From an uncultured Mycoplasmatota bacterium (GTDB lineage Bacteria; Bacillota_I; Bacilli_A; RF39; UBA660), in assembly GCA_947576095.1 (NCBI GenBank), contig CANPPW010000014.1, positions 1 to 38,332 on the forward strand: 38,332 nucleotides of DNA, in the 5' to 3' direction. The first letter of the stretch is position 1, and each line of letters opens with the position of its first letter. Position numbers and translations under genes: made by a program. This document shows, piece after piece, positions 18,206 through 25,737 of this stretch. The notes below the pieces were generated by a model. The model had not been told where the DNA came from, made no database searches, and saw only the letters and a program-made list of their open reading frames with translations.

Positions 18206-19975
18206 ATGAAAATTTTTAAAACAATAATATCAAGTTTTAAGCATACAAAATTACTAATACTTGTGTTTTTTATATTAAGCATAGTGCTAAACTATTTAAC
18301 GACATATATACCAGTAGTGATACAATATTTTATAGATGTATTATTAAACCAAAATACAAGTAATATACTAATAGAAAATTTTATTAGAGTATTTAATGAT
18401 AAACTCTCATTTATTCCAATCATATGTATATTATTGTTATTGATTGAAGTGATAATTGTTTTATCAACATACATAAGAACCATTGTAAAAAATAAAATAA
18501 TACAAGAATTTCAATTTGACTTAAAATTAAAACTATTTGAGCATATACAAAATTTAACATATCAGGATTTTTATAAAAACTCTCTTGCTGATTTAGTACA
18601 AAATATGGCAGATGATGTAAATAACATAGTAAACTTGATAGAAAAACAATTAACATATATATTAGATATTGTATTAATAATTATTTTTGCGATAATTCAA
18701 CTTGTAAATTTAGATTTAAGATTATCAATCGTTATGATTATAGCAGTGGGAATTATAGCTTTATTATCAATATGGTATTTTAAGCAATCAAAGCCAATTA
18801 TAGAAAATAGAATAAAAACACAAAAAGAAATGTATGCAAATCTAAATGATAACTATTCAAATATAAAATTTATGAAGATAAATAATCTACAAGAAAAAGA
18901 GAAGGAAAGATTTAATAAAATAAATATTAAAAATTATGAAGCAAATAAAAGCAAAGTAATAATTGATACTTGGTATAAGCTATTGATTGATGGAATTGTA
19001 AGAATACAAACCCCTTTTATATTTATTTTGAGTTCATATCTATATATGCAAAACACTATTACAATTGGAAGCATATATGTAACAATAAACTATTCTAATA
19101 AAGTAACAAGAGCATTTACAAATTTGACAGAAATCCTTGAAGTTTTTAATTTATGTATTGCTTCATATAAAAGATTAAATAATTTATTAAATTTAACATT
19201 AGAAGATGAAAAAACAGTAAATAACAATATTGAGATAAAGGATACAACAATAACATTTAAAGATGCTAATATCAATATAAATGGGAAAACAATTTTAAAA
19301 AATTTGAATTTTACAATTCAACCAAATGAAAAAGTAATGATAGTAGGTAGTACAGGAAGTGGGAAATCTATATTAGTAAAAACATTGGTAGGATTTTATG
19401 ATTATGAGGGTAGTATAAAAATAGGTGAGTATGAAGTTAGAGATTTAAATAAAAAGATAGTAAGAGAAAATATTTGTTTATTATTGCAAGATTCGTATTT
19501 GTTTTCAAGAACAATAGCAGAAAATATAAAAATATTAGTACCTCATATAACATATCCAGAGATAGTAGAACTTTCAAACTTTTTTTCATTTCATAATGAT
19601 GTAACAAAATTTGATAAAGGATATGATAGTGAAATTGGCAGAAATGGTATGGTACTATCAAAAGGTCAAAAACAAAGGTTAGTCTTAGTAAGAGCATATA
19701 CAAAATCAAAGCCAATCATGATTTTTGATGATTCTTTTAGTGCAATTGACAGAATAAATAAAAAGAAAATCTTAAACAATTTATTAACATTAGAAGATCA
19801 TTCAAGTAAAATATTTATTACTCACAATATTGAATTGGCACCAAAATTTGAGAAAATAATTTATATAAACAATGGACAAGCAATATGTGGTACGCATAGC
19901 GAATTATTAAATAATCAAAATTATAAAAAAATATATAGTTTAGATATAAATAAAATAGGAGAGGAATATGTTTAA
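18206..19975 (+). CDS. ABC exporter half-transporter, degenerate-site subunit
   Basis: 589 residues: a six-helix exporter domain (about 1-320) fused to an ATPase domain. Walker A is GSTGSGKS (381-388), the Q-loop Gln is 428, the signature is LSKGQ (484-488) and the H-loop His is 540. Walker B reads IMIFDD (504-509): the catalytic Glu is replaced by Asp509, as in the non-catalytic half of heterodimeric exporters such as TM287/288 and BmrCD. There is no N-terminal peptidase domain. The gene overlaps the next by 8 bases. Its AT-richness and frequent ATA codons contrast with the flanking chromosome, and it lies inside a repeat-bounded insertion. The substrate is unknown; a drug or small peptide is possible. 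Confidence 0.9.
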   Translation: MKIFKTIISSFKHTKLLILVFFILSIVLNYLTTYIPVVIQYFIDVLLNQNTSNILIENFIRVFNDKLSFIPIICILLLLIEVIIVLSTYIRTIVKNKIIQEFQFDLKLKLFEHIQNLTYQDFYKNSLADLVQNMADDVNNIVNLIEKQLTYILDIVLIIIFAIIQLVNLDLRLSIVMIIAVGIIALLSIWYFKQSKPIIENRIKTQKEMYANLNDNYSNIKFMKINNLQEKEKERFNKINIKNYEANKSKVIIDTWYKLLIDGIVRIQTPFIFILSSYLYMQNTITIGSIYVTINYSNKVTRAFTNLTEILEVFNLCIASYKRLNNLLNLTLEDEKTVNNNIEIKDTTITFKDANININGKTILKNLNFTIQPNEKVMIVGSTGSGKSILVKTLVGFYDYEGSIKIGEYEVRDLNKKIVRENICLLLQDSYLFSRTIAENIKILVPHITYPEIVELSNFFSFHNDVTKFDKGYDSEIGRNGMVLSKGQKQRLVLVRAYTKSKPIMIFDDSFSAIDRINKKKILNNLLTLEDHSSKIFITHNIELAPKFEKIIYINNGQAICGTHSELLNNQNYKKIYSLDINKIGEEYV

Positions 19976-21701
19976 TAAAAAAGCCTTAAAAGAAATGTTT
20001 GATTTTACAACAAATAAAAAGAAAACTATTAAAATTGGAATAACTATAATTTTAGCATCTTTACCTTATCTTATATTTTACCAATATGTGTTATCTAAAG
20101 TAATTGATAAATATATACCAGATAAAAATTTAAATATGGTATGGATATTATCTTTAATATTAATTGCAATTATAATCATTCGATTTTTGTTTGACCAATA
20201 TTCAGAGATACAAAGAAAGATGTGCTATTATGATAACGACATACAAATAAAAAACAAAATATTTAATAGTATACAGTATGCAAATATAAGCAAATTAGAT
20301 AAAATACAAGTAGGAAAACTATTTAATTTAACAACAACGCAAAGTTTTGAAGCATCACAAATGTTTGTATGGAATGGTTTAGGAATATTTGCTATTAGAT
20401 TAAAAAGTATAATAGTTATATCCATTATAATGCTATTTATAGATTGGAAAATTGCATTAGTTGTGATAGGAATATTTATTTTATCGTATTTTGTATTAAT
20501 ACCTTTTTATAATAAAAGCATGAAAACTTATAAAAGATTGCAATTATCTATTATTAATTTGCAAGGAAAAATTAATGAATATATAGATAGCTTTTCAACT
20601 ACTAAAACATTAAGATTAGAAGAGGTAAATATTAAAGATATAAAAACAATGCTAAAGACAAGTAAAAATGAGTTAATTAAATCCAGTAAAATTTTGGGAC
20701 TACATACGGCATTATTTATATTATTAACATTTTTATCAATAATAGCTACTTTAGTTATTGGAGGCAATCAAATTATACTAGGAATTGGGTTAGGTTCTAC
20801 AATAATGTTAATAGTAGATTATATAAATGATATAAATAGTCATATGCAAAGCTTGTTAGATCATGTTCATGGTATAGTAAATAAATATAATTGTTATATC
20901 AATATTTTTAATATTATTTGCATTGATAAAGAAAAAGATGATGGAACATTAGAACTAGAAAAAATTAAATCAATAGAATTTAAAAATGTGGAATTAAGCT
21001 ATGATGGTGTAAACACAATATTAGATAATATAAATTTAAAAATAGATAAACCAATGACTGTTGCAATTGTTGGAAAAAGTGGTACAGGAAAAACTTCATT
21101 AGTCAATTTAATTCCTAGATTTTACAATTTAACCAAAGGTCAAATTTTAATAAATGGAATTGATTATACAAGGTATAAATTAAATGAATTAAGAAAAAAT
21201 ATTTCATATGTGTTTCAGGAACCTGTTATATTAAATATGTCTATAAAAGATAATTTAATGTATGGTAATGATAATATTCAACTAGAAGATGTTATTAATG
21301 TTTGTAAAAAATTAGATATAGATGAGAAAATACAAACTTTTTCTACAGGATATGACACAATAATAAATGCTGAAACGGATATATTATCGTATGGAGAAAA
21401 ACAACTATTAAGTTTTGCTAGAGCAATTTTAAAGAATGGGAGCATTGTAATATTGGATGAAGTAACATCTAATTTAGACTTGCAATTTGAAAAAAATGTT
21501 ATGGAAGCTAATAAAGCAATTTTAAAAAATAAAATATCATTTGTAATTGCACATAGAATAAATACAATAAAAGCTGCCGATTTAATTATATTTATAGATG
21601 ACAAACGAATTGTAGAAATGGGTAATCATCAAGAACTTATTGAAAAACATGGATATTATTATAATTTATATATGAGTAAGGAAAAAGGCTTAAATAATTA
21701 A
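19968..21701 (+). CDS. ABC exporter half-transporter, catalytic subunit
   Basis: 577 residues with the same plan as the gene it overlaps: six transmembrane helices, then an ATPase domain with GKSGTGKT (369-376), Q-loop Gln417, signature LSYGE (473-477), Walker B VILDE with Glu498 present, and H-loop His529. The non-consensus signature here pairs across the dimer with the Asp-bearing Walker B of the partner, while this subunit's intact Walker B pairs with LSKGQ of the partner. One site is thus degenerate and one competent, as expected for a heterodimer. GGAGAGG just before ATG 19968 is the ribosome-binding site. No precursor peptide or immunity gene is visible nearby. Confidence 0.92.
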   Translation: MFNKKALKEMFDFTTNKKKTIKIGITIILASLPYLIFYQYVLSKVIDKYIPDKNLNMVWILSLILIAIIIIRFLFDQYSEIQRKMCYYDNDIQIKNKIFNSIQYANISKLDKIQVGKLFNLTTTQSFEASQMFVWNGLGIFAIRLKSIIVISIIMLFIDWKIALVVIGIFILSYFVLIPFYNKSMKTYKRLQLSIINLQGKINEYIDSFSTTKTLRLEEVNIKDIKTMLKTSKNELIKSSKILGLHTALFILLTFLSIIATLVIGGNQIILGIGLGSTIMLIVDYINDINSHMQSLLDHVHGIVNKYNCYINIFNIICIDKEKDDGTLELEKIKSIEFKNVELSYDGVNTILDNINLKIDKPMTVAIVGKSGTGKTSLVNLIPRFYNLTKGQILINGIDYTRYKLNELRKNISYVFQEPVILNMSIKDNLMYGNDNIQLEDVINVCKKLDIDEKIQTFSTGYDTIINAETDILSYGEKQLLSFARAILKNGSIVILDEVTSNLDLQFEKNVMEANKAILKNKISFVIAHRINTIKAADLIIFIDDKRIVEMGNHQELIEKHGYYYNLYMSKEKGLNN

Positions 21702-21713
21702 ATTTAAAAAGTT

Positions 21714-21987
21714 CTAAATTCTTCCTTCAAAAATTATTGATAATTCTTCTAGTATTAAATTCCAGTTACAGTATCTTTTGTTCCATTTTTTAGTAATATT
21801 TACAGTTGCTAGATAAAGGCATTTCATTAAAGATTCATCCAATGAAAATAAAGATTTTTTTGTATATTTACTTTTCCATTTTTCTTTTATTTTTGGAAGT
21901 ATTTTATCTGTTATATTGCTGATCATAGTACTAGATACTTCTATACCATACAAATTTTGTATTTGCTCATTGATTTCTCTAATCAGA
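21714..21987 (-). pseudogene. IS256-family (Mutator-type) transposase relic, internally deleted
   Basis: Read on the minus strand, the frame starts without a start codon at the repeat boundary (IREINEQIQNLYGIEVSS), matching the region before the first catalytic Asp of IS256-type transposases. It then jumps from DKILPKIKE to a C-terminal portion (LFSLDESLMKCLYLATVNIT and the terminal ILEELSIIFEGRI). Roughly 200 or more residues of the DDE core are missing, and the N-terminus is absent. It ends at TAG 21714-21716. The similarity runs right up to the right 27-bp repeat. Confidence 0.7.
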
Positions 21988-22008
21988 AATGGGACTAATT
22001 TTGACTAT
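21982..22008 (+). repeat. Right copy of 27-bp direct repeat (att-like)
   Basis: Identical to 17768-17794. It is followed after three bases by the native -35 box TTGACT of the prepilin genes. Confidence 0.9.
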
Positions 22009-22011
22009 ACC

Positions 22012-22040
22012 TTGACTTTCATTTAAAACTTCATTATACT
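22012..22040 (+). promoter_or_regulatory. Sigma-A promoter of the prepilin pair
   Basis: TTGACT (22012-22017), 17-base spacer, TATACT (22035-22040), then AGGAGGTG at 22054-22061 and ATG 22066. Confidence 0.75.
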
Positions 22041-22065
22041 GAATATAAATTATAGGAGGTGCTAT

Positions 22066-22428
22066 ATGAAAGAAAAAGGATTTACGATGGTAGAATTATT
22101 AGGTGTTATAACTCTTTTAGGATTACTTGCTATGATTCTGTATCCTACTATAAATCGTTATATTACCAATTCTAAAAATCAATTGTCTTCGGTACAGACA
22201 GATAATATTTTAAAGGCAGCGAAAACTTGGGGGGCCGATCATATTACCTCTTTACCTACAGAAGAAGGGGAAAGTTTGGAAGTGGATTTAAAAACGTTGC
22301 AGGATGAGGGATATATTGATTCTGATTTAAAGGATCCTGAAACGAAAAAAACTTTGAATGCGACTGCTATAAAAGTTAGAATTTCTTATCAGAATGGAAA
22401 TTTAAAATATAGAATGGTGGGCAAATAA
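22066..22428 (+). CDS. Type IV prepilin-like protein
   Basis: 120 residues. A short basic leader MKEKG is followed by FTMVELLGVITLLGLLAMIL, the class 3 prepilin signal: cleavage after Gly5, N-methylation of Phe6, and the conserved Glu at mature position 5. The helix continues into a small globular domain (about 45-120). It would be processed by a prepilin peptidase and assembled into a pseudopilus or competence-like fibre; none of those partner genes is in the window. Its neighbour one base downstream is a paralogue. Exact role (competence, adhesion, secretion) is unknown. Confidence 0.85.
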   Translation: MKEKGFTMVELLGVITLLGLLAMILYPTINRYITNSKNQLSSVQTDNILKAAKTWGADHITSLPTEEGESLEVDLKTLQDEGYIDSDLKDPETKKTLNATAIKVRISYQNGNLKYRMVGK

Positions 22429-22429
22429 A

Positions 22430-22789
22430 ATGAAACAAAGGGGATTTACAATGGTGGAGTTGCTTGGTGTACTCTCACTTTTAGCCATTTTATCACTTCT
22501 TATTATACCAATTGTCAGTAACAGTGTTCATGATTCTAATCAAGATTTATACAATGTACAAATAGAAAATATCAAAGAAGCTGCCCGTTTATGGTCGGCA
22601 GATCATGTAGGTGAATTACCAGATGAAGGGGATACAAAAGAAATTTATTTATCTGATTTAACAAATGGTGGTTATATTGGGGAAGATTTAAAAAATCCTC
22701 ACACTAAAAAAAATTTTTCATCTGATCTTCAAATTCAAATTACATGTAAAAATGGAAATTATCAGTATACAGTAAAAGAAAGCAAGTAG
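22430..22789 (+). CDS. Type IV prepilin-like protein, paralogue
   Basis: 119 residues starting MKQRGFTMVELLGVLSLLAI, with the same Gly5/Phe6 processing site and Glu5. It aligns with the upstream gene along most of its length: NIKEAARLWSADH against NILKAAKTWGADH, GGYIGEDLKNPHTKK against EGYIDSDLKDPETKK. The two genes are therefore a tandem duplication, co-transcribed with a one-base gap. Strong conservation of the pair's globular half suggests both are functional subunits. A terminator overlaps its 3' end. Confidence 0.85.
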   Translation: MKQRGFTMVELLGVLSLLAILSLLIIPIVSNSVHDSNQDLYNVQIENIKEAARLWSADHVGELPDEGDTKEIYLSDLTNGGYIGEDLKNPHTKKNFSSDLQIQITCKNGNYQYTVKESK

Positions 22790-22797
22790 CTTTTTTT
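22775..22797 (+). terminator. Terminator of prepilin pair
   Basis: AAAGC/GCTTT core extended by A-T and G-U pairs, five-base loop, then a T-run. It overlaps the final codons and stop of the second prepilin gene. Confidence 0.65.
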
Positions 22798-22821
22798 GTT
22801 TTTACAATCAAAAATGAATGA

Positions 22822-22850
22822 TAGACTTCTTTTATCTTTTTTGATACAAT
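22822..22850 (+). promoter_or_regulatory. Extended -10 promoter of the rRNA methyltransferase/rimM/trmD genes
   Basis: TAGACT (22822-22827), 17-base spacer, TACAAT (22845-22850), with TG one base upstream of the -10. ATG is only 15 bases beyond, with GGTGAT in between. Confidence 0.55.
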
Positions 22851-22865
22851 TATGATGGTGATATT

Positions 22866-23606
22866 ATGCATTATACCTCTATACAAAATGATAAAATGAA
22901 AAAACTCCATAAACTTTCCCAAAAAAAATATAGGGATGCGATAAGTCTTTTTTTAGTAGAAGGAGAACACCTTGTTTTAGAAGCTTATAAACAAGGTGTT
23001 TTAGAAGAAGTTTTTTTAAAAGAAGGCGAGATTTTTTCTATAGATGTCCCTATTTCATATGTAAATGAAAAAGTGATGAAATATATCAGTCAACTAGATA
23101 GTCCTCCACCTATATTAGGACTTTGTCATAAATATGATAAAGCAAAATTAGGCAATAGGATATTGGTTTTGGAAGATATACAGGATCCAGGTAATATTGG
23201 AACAATGATTCGAAGTAGTGTAGCGTTTGGTGTAGATAGTATCGTAGTTACTAAGAAAACAGCAGATGTTTACAGCTCTAAAGCCATAAGAGCGAGTCAG
23301 GGAATGTTATTTTATGTTTCTATTTTTGAAATGGAAATCGAACAGTTGGTTCCTATTTTAAAGAAAAATAAAATTCCAATTATTGGAACAAAAGTAAATG
23401 GAGGAAAAATGCTGAAAGATATTGAAAAATTTTCAAAGTTTGCTATAATAATGGGCAATGAAGGACTGGGTGTGACACAAAAAACGTTAGATGTATGTGA
23501 TACCTATCTTTATATTCCTATGCAAAAACAATGTGAAAGCTTGAATGTAGGAGTTGCTGCCTCTATTATTTTATATGAATTAGATAAGAAGGAATCATAT
23601 GAATGA
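22866..23606 (+). CDS. SpoU/TrmH-family RNA 2'-O-methyltransferase
   Basis: 246-residue SPOUT enzyme, probably methylating 23S rRNA or tRNA ribose using S-adenosylmethionine. An N-terminal substrate-binding region (about 10-90, with FLVEGEHLVLEA) precedes the knotted domain with motif 1 DPGNIGTMIRS (107-117), motif 2 MGNEGLG (196-202) and motif 3 IPM-ESLNVGVAASI (217-234). The target nucleotide cannot be assigned from sequence. It overlaps rimM by 8 bases, so it is part of the translation-related operon that follows. Confidence 0.92.
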   Translation: MHYTSIQNDKMKKLHKLSQKKYRDAISLFLVEGEHLVLEAYKQGVLEEVFLKEGEIFSIDVPISYVNEKVMKYISQLDSPPPILGLCHKYDKAKLGNRILVLEDIQDPGNIGTMIRSSVAFGVDSIVVTKKTADVYSSKAIRASQGMLFYVSIFEMEIEQLVPILKKNKIPIIGTKVNGGKMLKDIEKFSKFAIIMGNEGLGVTQKTLDVCDTYLYIPMQKQCESLNVGVAASIILYELDKKESYE

Positions 23607-24087
23607 TATTTATATTGGAAAAATTGTAAATACACATGGTCTTTTAGGAGAAGTACGTATTATTTCGAAATTCGCTTATAAAGAATCTGTCTTTCAGAAG
23701 AATGTTCCTATTTATATAGGATCTAAAAGAAGAAAACATCTGATTTTATCTTATAGAAAGCATAAGATGTATGATATGGTTTTCCTTGACGGAGTTGATT
23801 CTATTGAAAAAGCAGAATTATATAAAGGAATGGATGTATATGCAAAGAGAGAAGATTTAAATGTAGATGGATATTATGATGAAGATTTATTGGGACTTCA
23901 TGTTTATGTAAAAGAAACGGATAAGGGTGAAATTATAGATATTTTAGAAAATGGAGCACATAAAATATTAGTAGTTGGGAAAAGGCGATACATGATTCCT
24001 TATGTAGATTCTTTTATTGAAAAAATAGATTTAGAAAATAGGAGAATTGACATAATAGAAATGGAGGGTCTTTTCAATGAAGATTGA
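23599..24087 (+). CDS. rimM: Ribosome maturation factor RimM
   Basis: 162 residues, the usual RimM length. The N-terminal beta-barrel begins IYIGKIVNTHGLLGEVRI (4-21), and the C-terminal PRC-barrel includes GYYDEDLLG and the end VGKRRYMIPYVDSFIEKID, both typical. RimM binds S19 and assists 30S subunit assembly. AAGGA precedes ATG 23599, and the gene overlaps both neighbours (8 and 11 bases). The rimM-trmD-rplS order is the classical arrangement in bacteria. Confidence 0.95.
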   Translation: MNDIYIGKIVNTHGLLGEVRIISKFAYKESVFQKNVPIYIGSKRRKHLILSYRKHKMYDMVFLDGVDSIEKAELYKGMDVYAKREDLNVDGYYDEDLLGLHVYVKETDKGEIIDILENGAHKILVVGKRRYMIPYVDSFIEKIDLENRRIDIIEMEGLFNED

Positions 24088-24745
24088 TATTTTAACTTTG
24101 TTTCCAGATATGTTTACGGCCTTTTTAAATGAATCTATCATAGGTAGAGCCATAAGGAATAAACAGGTGGAAGTAGAAGTTCACGATATTCGTTTTTATA
24201 GTAAAGATCCTCATAAAAAAGTAGATGACTATGGTTTTGGAGGAGGAAGAGGCATGGTTTTGATGTGTCAGCCTATCTTTGATGCTGTTGATGCTTTAAA
24301 AAGAGAAGATACCATTGTTATTTTGATGACACCACAAGGGAAACAATATAAACAAAAGGATGCAAAGATTTTATCACAATGTCAACATTTACTATTTATT
24401 TGTGGTCATTATGAAGGATTTGACGAAAGAATTCGTTCTATCGTTGATATGGAACTTAGTATAGGTGATTTTATTTTAACAGGAGGAGAAATTCCTAGTA
24501 TGGCGATTATAGATAGTATTATAAGATTGCTTCCTGGCGTAATTACAAAACAATCTCATGAAAAAGAGTCCTTTAATGAAAATTTATTAGATTATCCAGT
24601 TTATACAAAACCAAGGGATTTTAGAGGAATGCTTGTACCTGAAGTGTTGCTTTCAGGGCATCATAAAAATATAGAAATGTTTCGTTTAGAAGAACAATTA
24701 AAAAGGACAAAAGATAGAAGACCAGATTTATTGGAAAAGAGTTGA
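24077..24745 (+). CDS. trmD: tRNA (guanine-N1)-methyltransferase TrmD
   Basis: 222 residues. Methylates G37 of tRNAs reading CNN codons, preventing +1 frameshifting. The trefoil-knot SAM site is visible: DDYGFGGGRGM (50-60), GHYEGFDERI (110-119) and SIGDFILTGGE (128-138). The C-terminal domain has the RDFRGMLVPEVLLSGHH block needed for tRNA binding. ATG 24077 lies within the end of rimM. It terminates with TGA, one of several proofs that TGA is a stop in this genome. Confidence 0.97.
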   Translation: MKIDILTLFPDMFTAFLNESIIGRAIRNKQVEVEVHDIRFYSKDPHKKVDDYGFGGGRGMVLMCQPIFDAVDALKREDTIVILMTPQGKQYKQKDAKILSQCQHLLFICGHYEGFDERIRSIVDMELSIGDFILTGGEIPSMAIIDSIIRLLPGVITKQSHEKESFNENLLDYPVYTKPRDFRGMLVPEVLLSGHHKNIEMFRLEEQLKRTKDRRPDLLEKS

Positions 24746-24749
24746 TTAT

Positions 24750-25253
24750 ATGTATCAAAAACACTACTTACTTGTAAAAGCACAAGAAAAAGAGAGAGAA
24801 ACAGACTTTTGTGGGAAGGCTATAGAAGGTCTGTCTATTAAACCAAGAAATCATGTAAAGTATGAAGGTATCACTGTTAAAAAGTTATATGTACTTGATA
24901 AAGATTTTATTGTAAGATTGCTTAAGAGAAAAATAAAAATCAAGTTGGATATGTATTTTAATTATTTGATTACATATCTTGAAGAAGGTGGAGAAGACGG
25001 AACAACTGATTTAAGGCATGCTCTTAATGATTTAACACGTTATAAATCCATTATTAAAAACAAATATCAGAAGTTTTTAGATACTAAATATATTCATCTT
25101 TTACAGAAAAAAATAGAAATGCTTGATAAAGAAATTCAAACTAAACTCATGTATTTTGAGATGGCAAAACAGTATGAACAATATTATGGTCAATATGGAA
25201 ATTATATGGGATATCAAGATGAATTTGAACAAAGCAAGGGAAAATCAAGATAG
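24750..25253 (+). CDS. Hypothetical protein between trmD and rplS
   Basis: 167 residues, not recognised. It has no membrane segment or signal peptide. The first 60 residues look globular (LSIKPRNHVKYEGITVKKLY); about 65-140 are rich in Lys, Leu, Glu and Asp and likely helical or coiled; the last 25 residues are Tyr/Gly/Gln-rich (YEQYYGQYGNYMGYQDE). The gene starts four bases after trmD with a weak ribosome-binding site (GGAAAAGAG), so it is likely translated with the trmD transcript. Codon use matches its neighbours. Its position suggests a ribosome- or RNA-linked role, but that is only guilt by association. Confidence 0.75.
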   Translation: MYQKHYLLVKAQEKERETDFCGKAIEGLSIKPRNHVKYEGITVKKLYVLDKDFIVRLLKRKIKIKLDMYFNYLITYLEEGGEDGTTDLRHALNDLTRYKSIIKNKYQKFLDTKYIHLLQKKIEMLDKEIQTKLMYFEMAKQYEQYYGQYGNYMGYQDEFEQSKGKSR

Positions 25254-25289
25254 CTATTGCTTTTCCATATTTTTTATGCTATGATTATA

Positions 25290-25335
25290 AACGTGTAATC
25301 CGCTGAGTTTTATTATTTAAGATTATAACATGATA
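25290..25335 (+). promoter_or_regulatory. Possible structured leader of rplS
   Basis: In the 98-base gap before rplS, TGTAATC and GATTATA can form a seven-pair stem with one G-U pair, closing a 20-base loop that includes CCGCTGAG. Firmicute rplS genes often carry an L19 autoregulatory leader here; I could not confirm that this matches its consensus. A TATAAA at 25286-25291 may be a -10 box. Confidence 0.35.
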
Positions 25336-25351
25336 GAAAGAGAGTGATAGT

Positions 25352-25717
25352 ATGAATTTGATTGAAAAAATAACTCAAAATCAAATTAGAACAGATATTC
25401 CAGAATTTAGAGTTGGGGATACTGTGCGTGTTGATGTAAAAATTACAGAAGGAAAAAGAAGTAGGATTCAGGCTTTCGAAGGACTAGTTATGTCTATTCA
25501 AGGTTCTGGCGTTAGTAAGAATTTTATTGTACGAAAAGTATCTGGTGGTATAGGAGTGGAAAGAACATTTCCAATAAATTCACCTATTATCGATAAACTA
25601 ACAGTTGTTAGAAAAGGTAAGGTAAGACGTGCGAAACCAAATTATATTAGAAACTTAAAAAGTCAACCAAGAATTAAAGAAAGAAGAGATAAGGCACCAA
25701 AAGCTAAAGCTGCGTAA
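25352..25717 (+). CDS. rplS: Large-subunit ribosomal protein L19
   Basis: 121 residues, full length for bacterial L19. Diagnostic segments are [20 protein letters not shown] (18-37), [16 protein letters not shown] (39-54), the [19 protein letters not shown] block and the basic [13 protein letters not shown]-terminus. L19 sits at the 30S-50S interface near bridge B8. AGAGAGTGAT precedes ATG 25352. An intrinsic terminator overlaps the end of the gene, separating it from lepB. Confidence 0.97.
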   Translation: MNLIEKITQNQIRTDIPEFRVGDTVRVDVKITEGKRSRIQAFEGLVMSIQGSGVSKNFIVRKVSGGIGVERTFPINSPIIDKLTVVRKGKVRRAKPNYIRNLKSQPRIKERRDKAPKAKAA

Positions 25718-25730
25718 GCCTTATCTTTTT
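25686..25730 (+). terminator. Terminator overlapping rplS 3' end
   Basis: GATAAGGC (25688-25695) pairs with GCCTTATC (25718-25725), extended by A-T and G-U pairs; the 22-base loop contains a small AGCT/AGCT stem; five T residues follow. The left arm lies within the coding sequence. Confidence 0.65.
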
Positions 25731-25737
25731 AAAATTG

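Larger units (their letters stand above)
17768..22008. mobile_element. Putative 4.2-kb insertion carrying an ABC exporter
   Basis: The segment between the two 27-bp direct repeats (4214-base offset) interrupts what would otherwise be a short gap between the FAD dehydrogenase gene and the prepilin promoter. It holds a MITE-like IS relic, two ABC transporter genes with very high ATA-isoleucine use, and a transposase relic. Deleting one repeat copy plus the interior leaves the gene 3' end joined to the TTGACT-17-TATACT promoter at 22012, a plausible ancestral junction. No integrase or intact transposase is inside, so the route of entry is inferred. Confidence 0.7.

Noticed and set aside
17768-22008. 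27-bp repeats as a target-site duplication made by the IS256-type relic
   Set aside because: IS256-family elements duplicate about 8-9 bases, and the relic lies inside the right end rather than spanning the segment.
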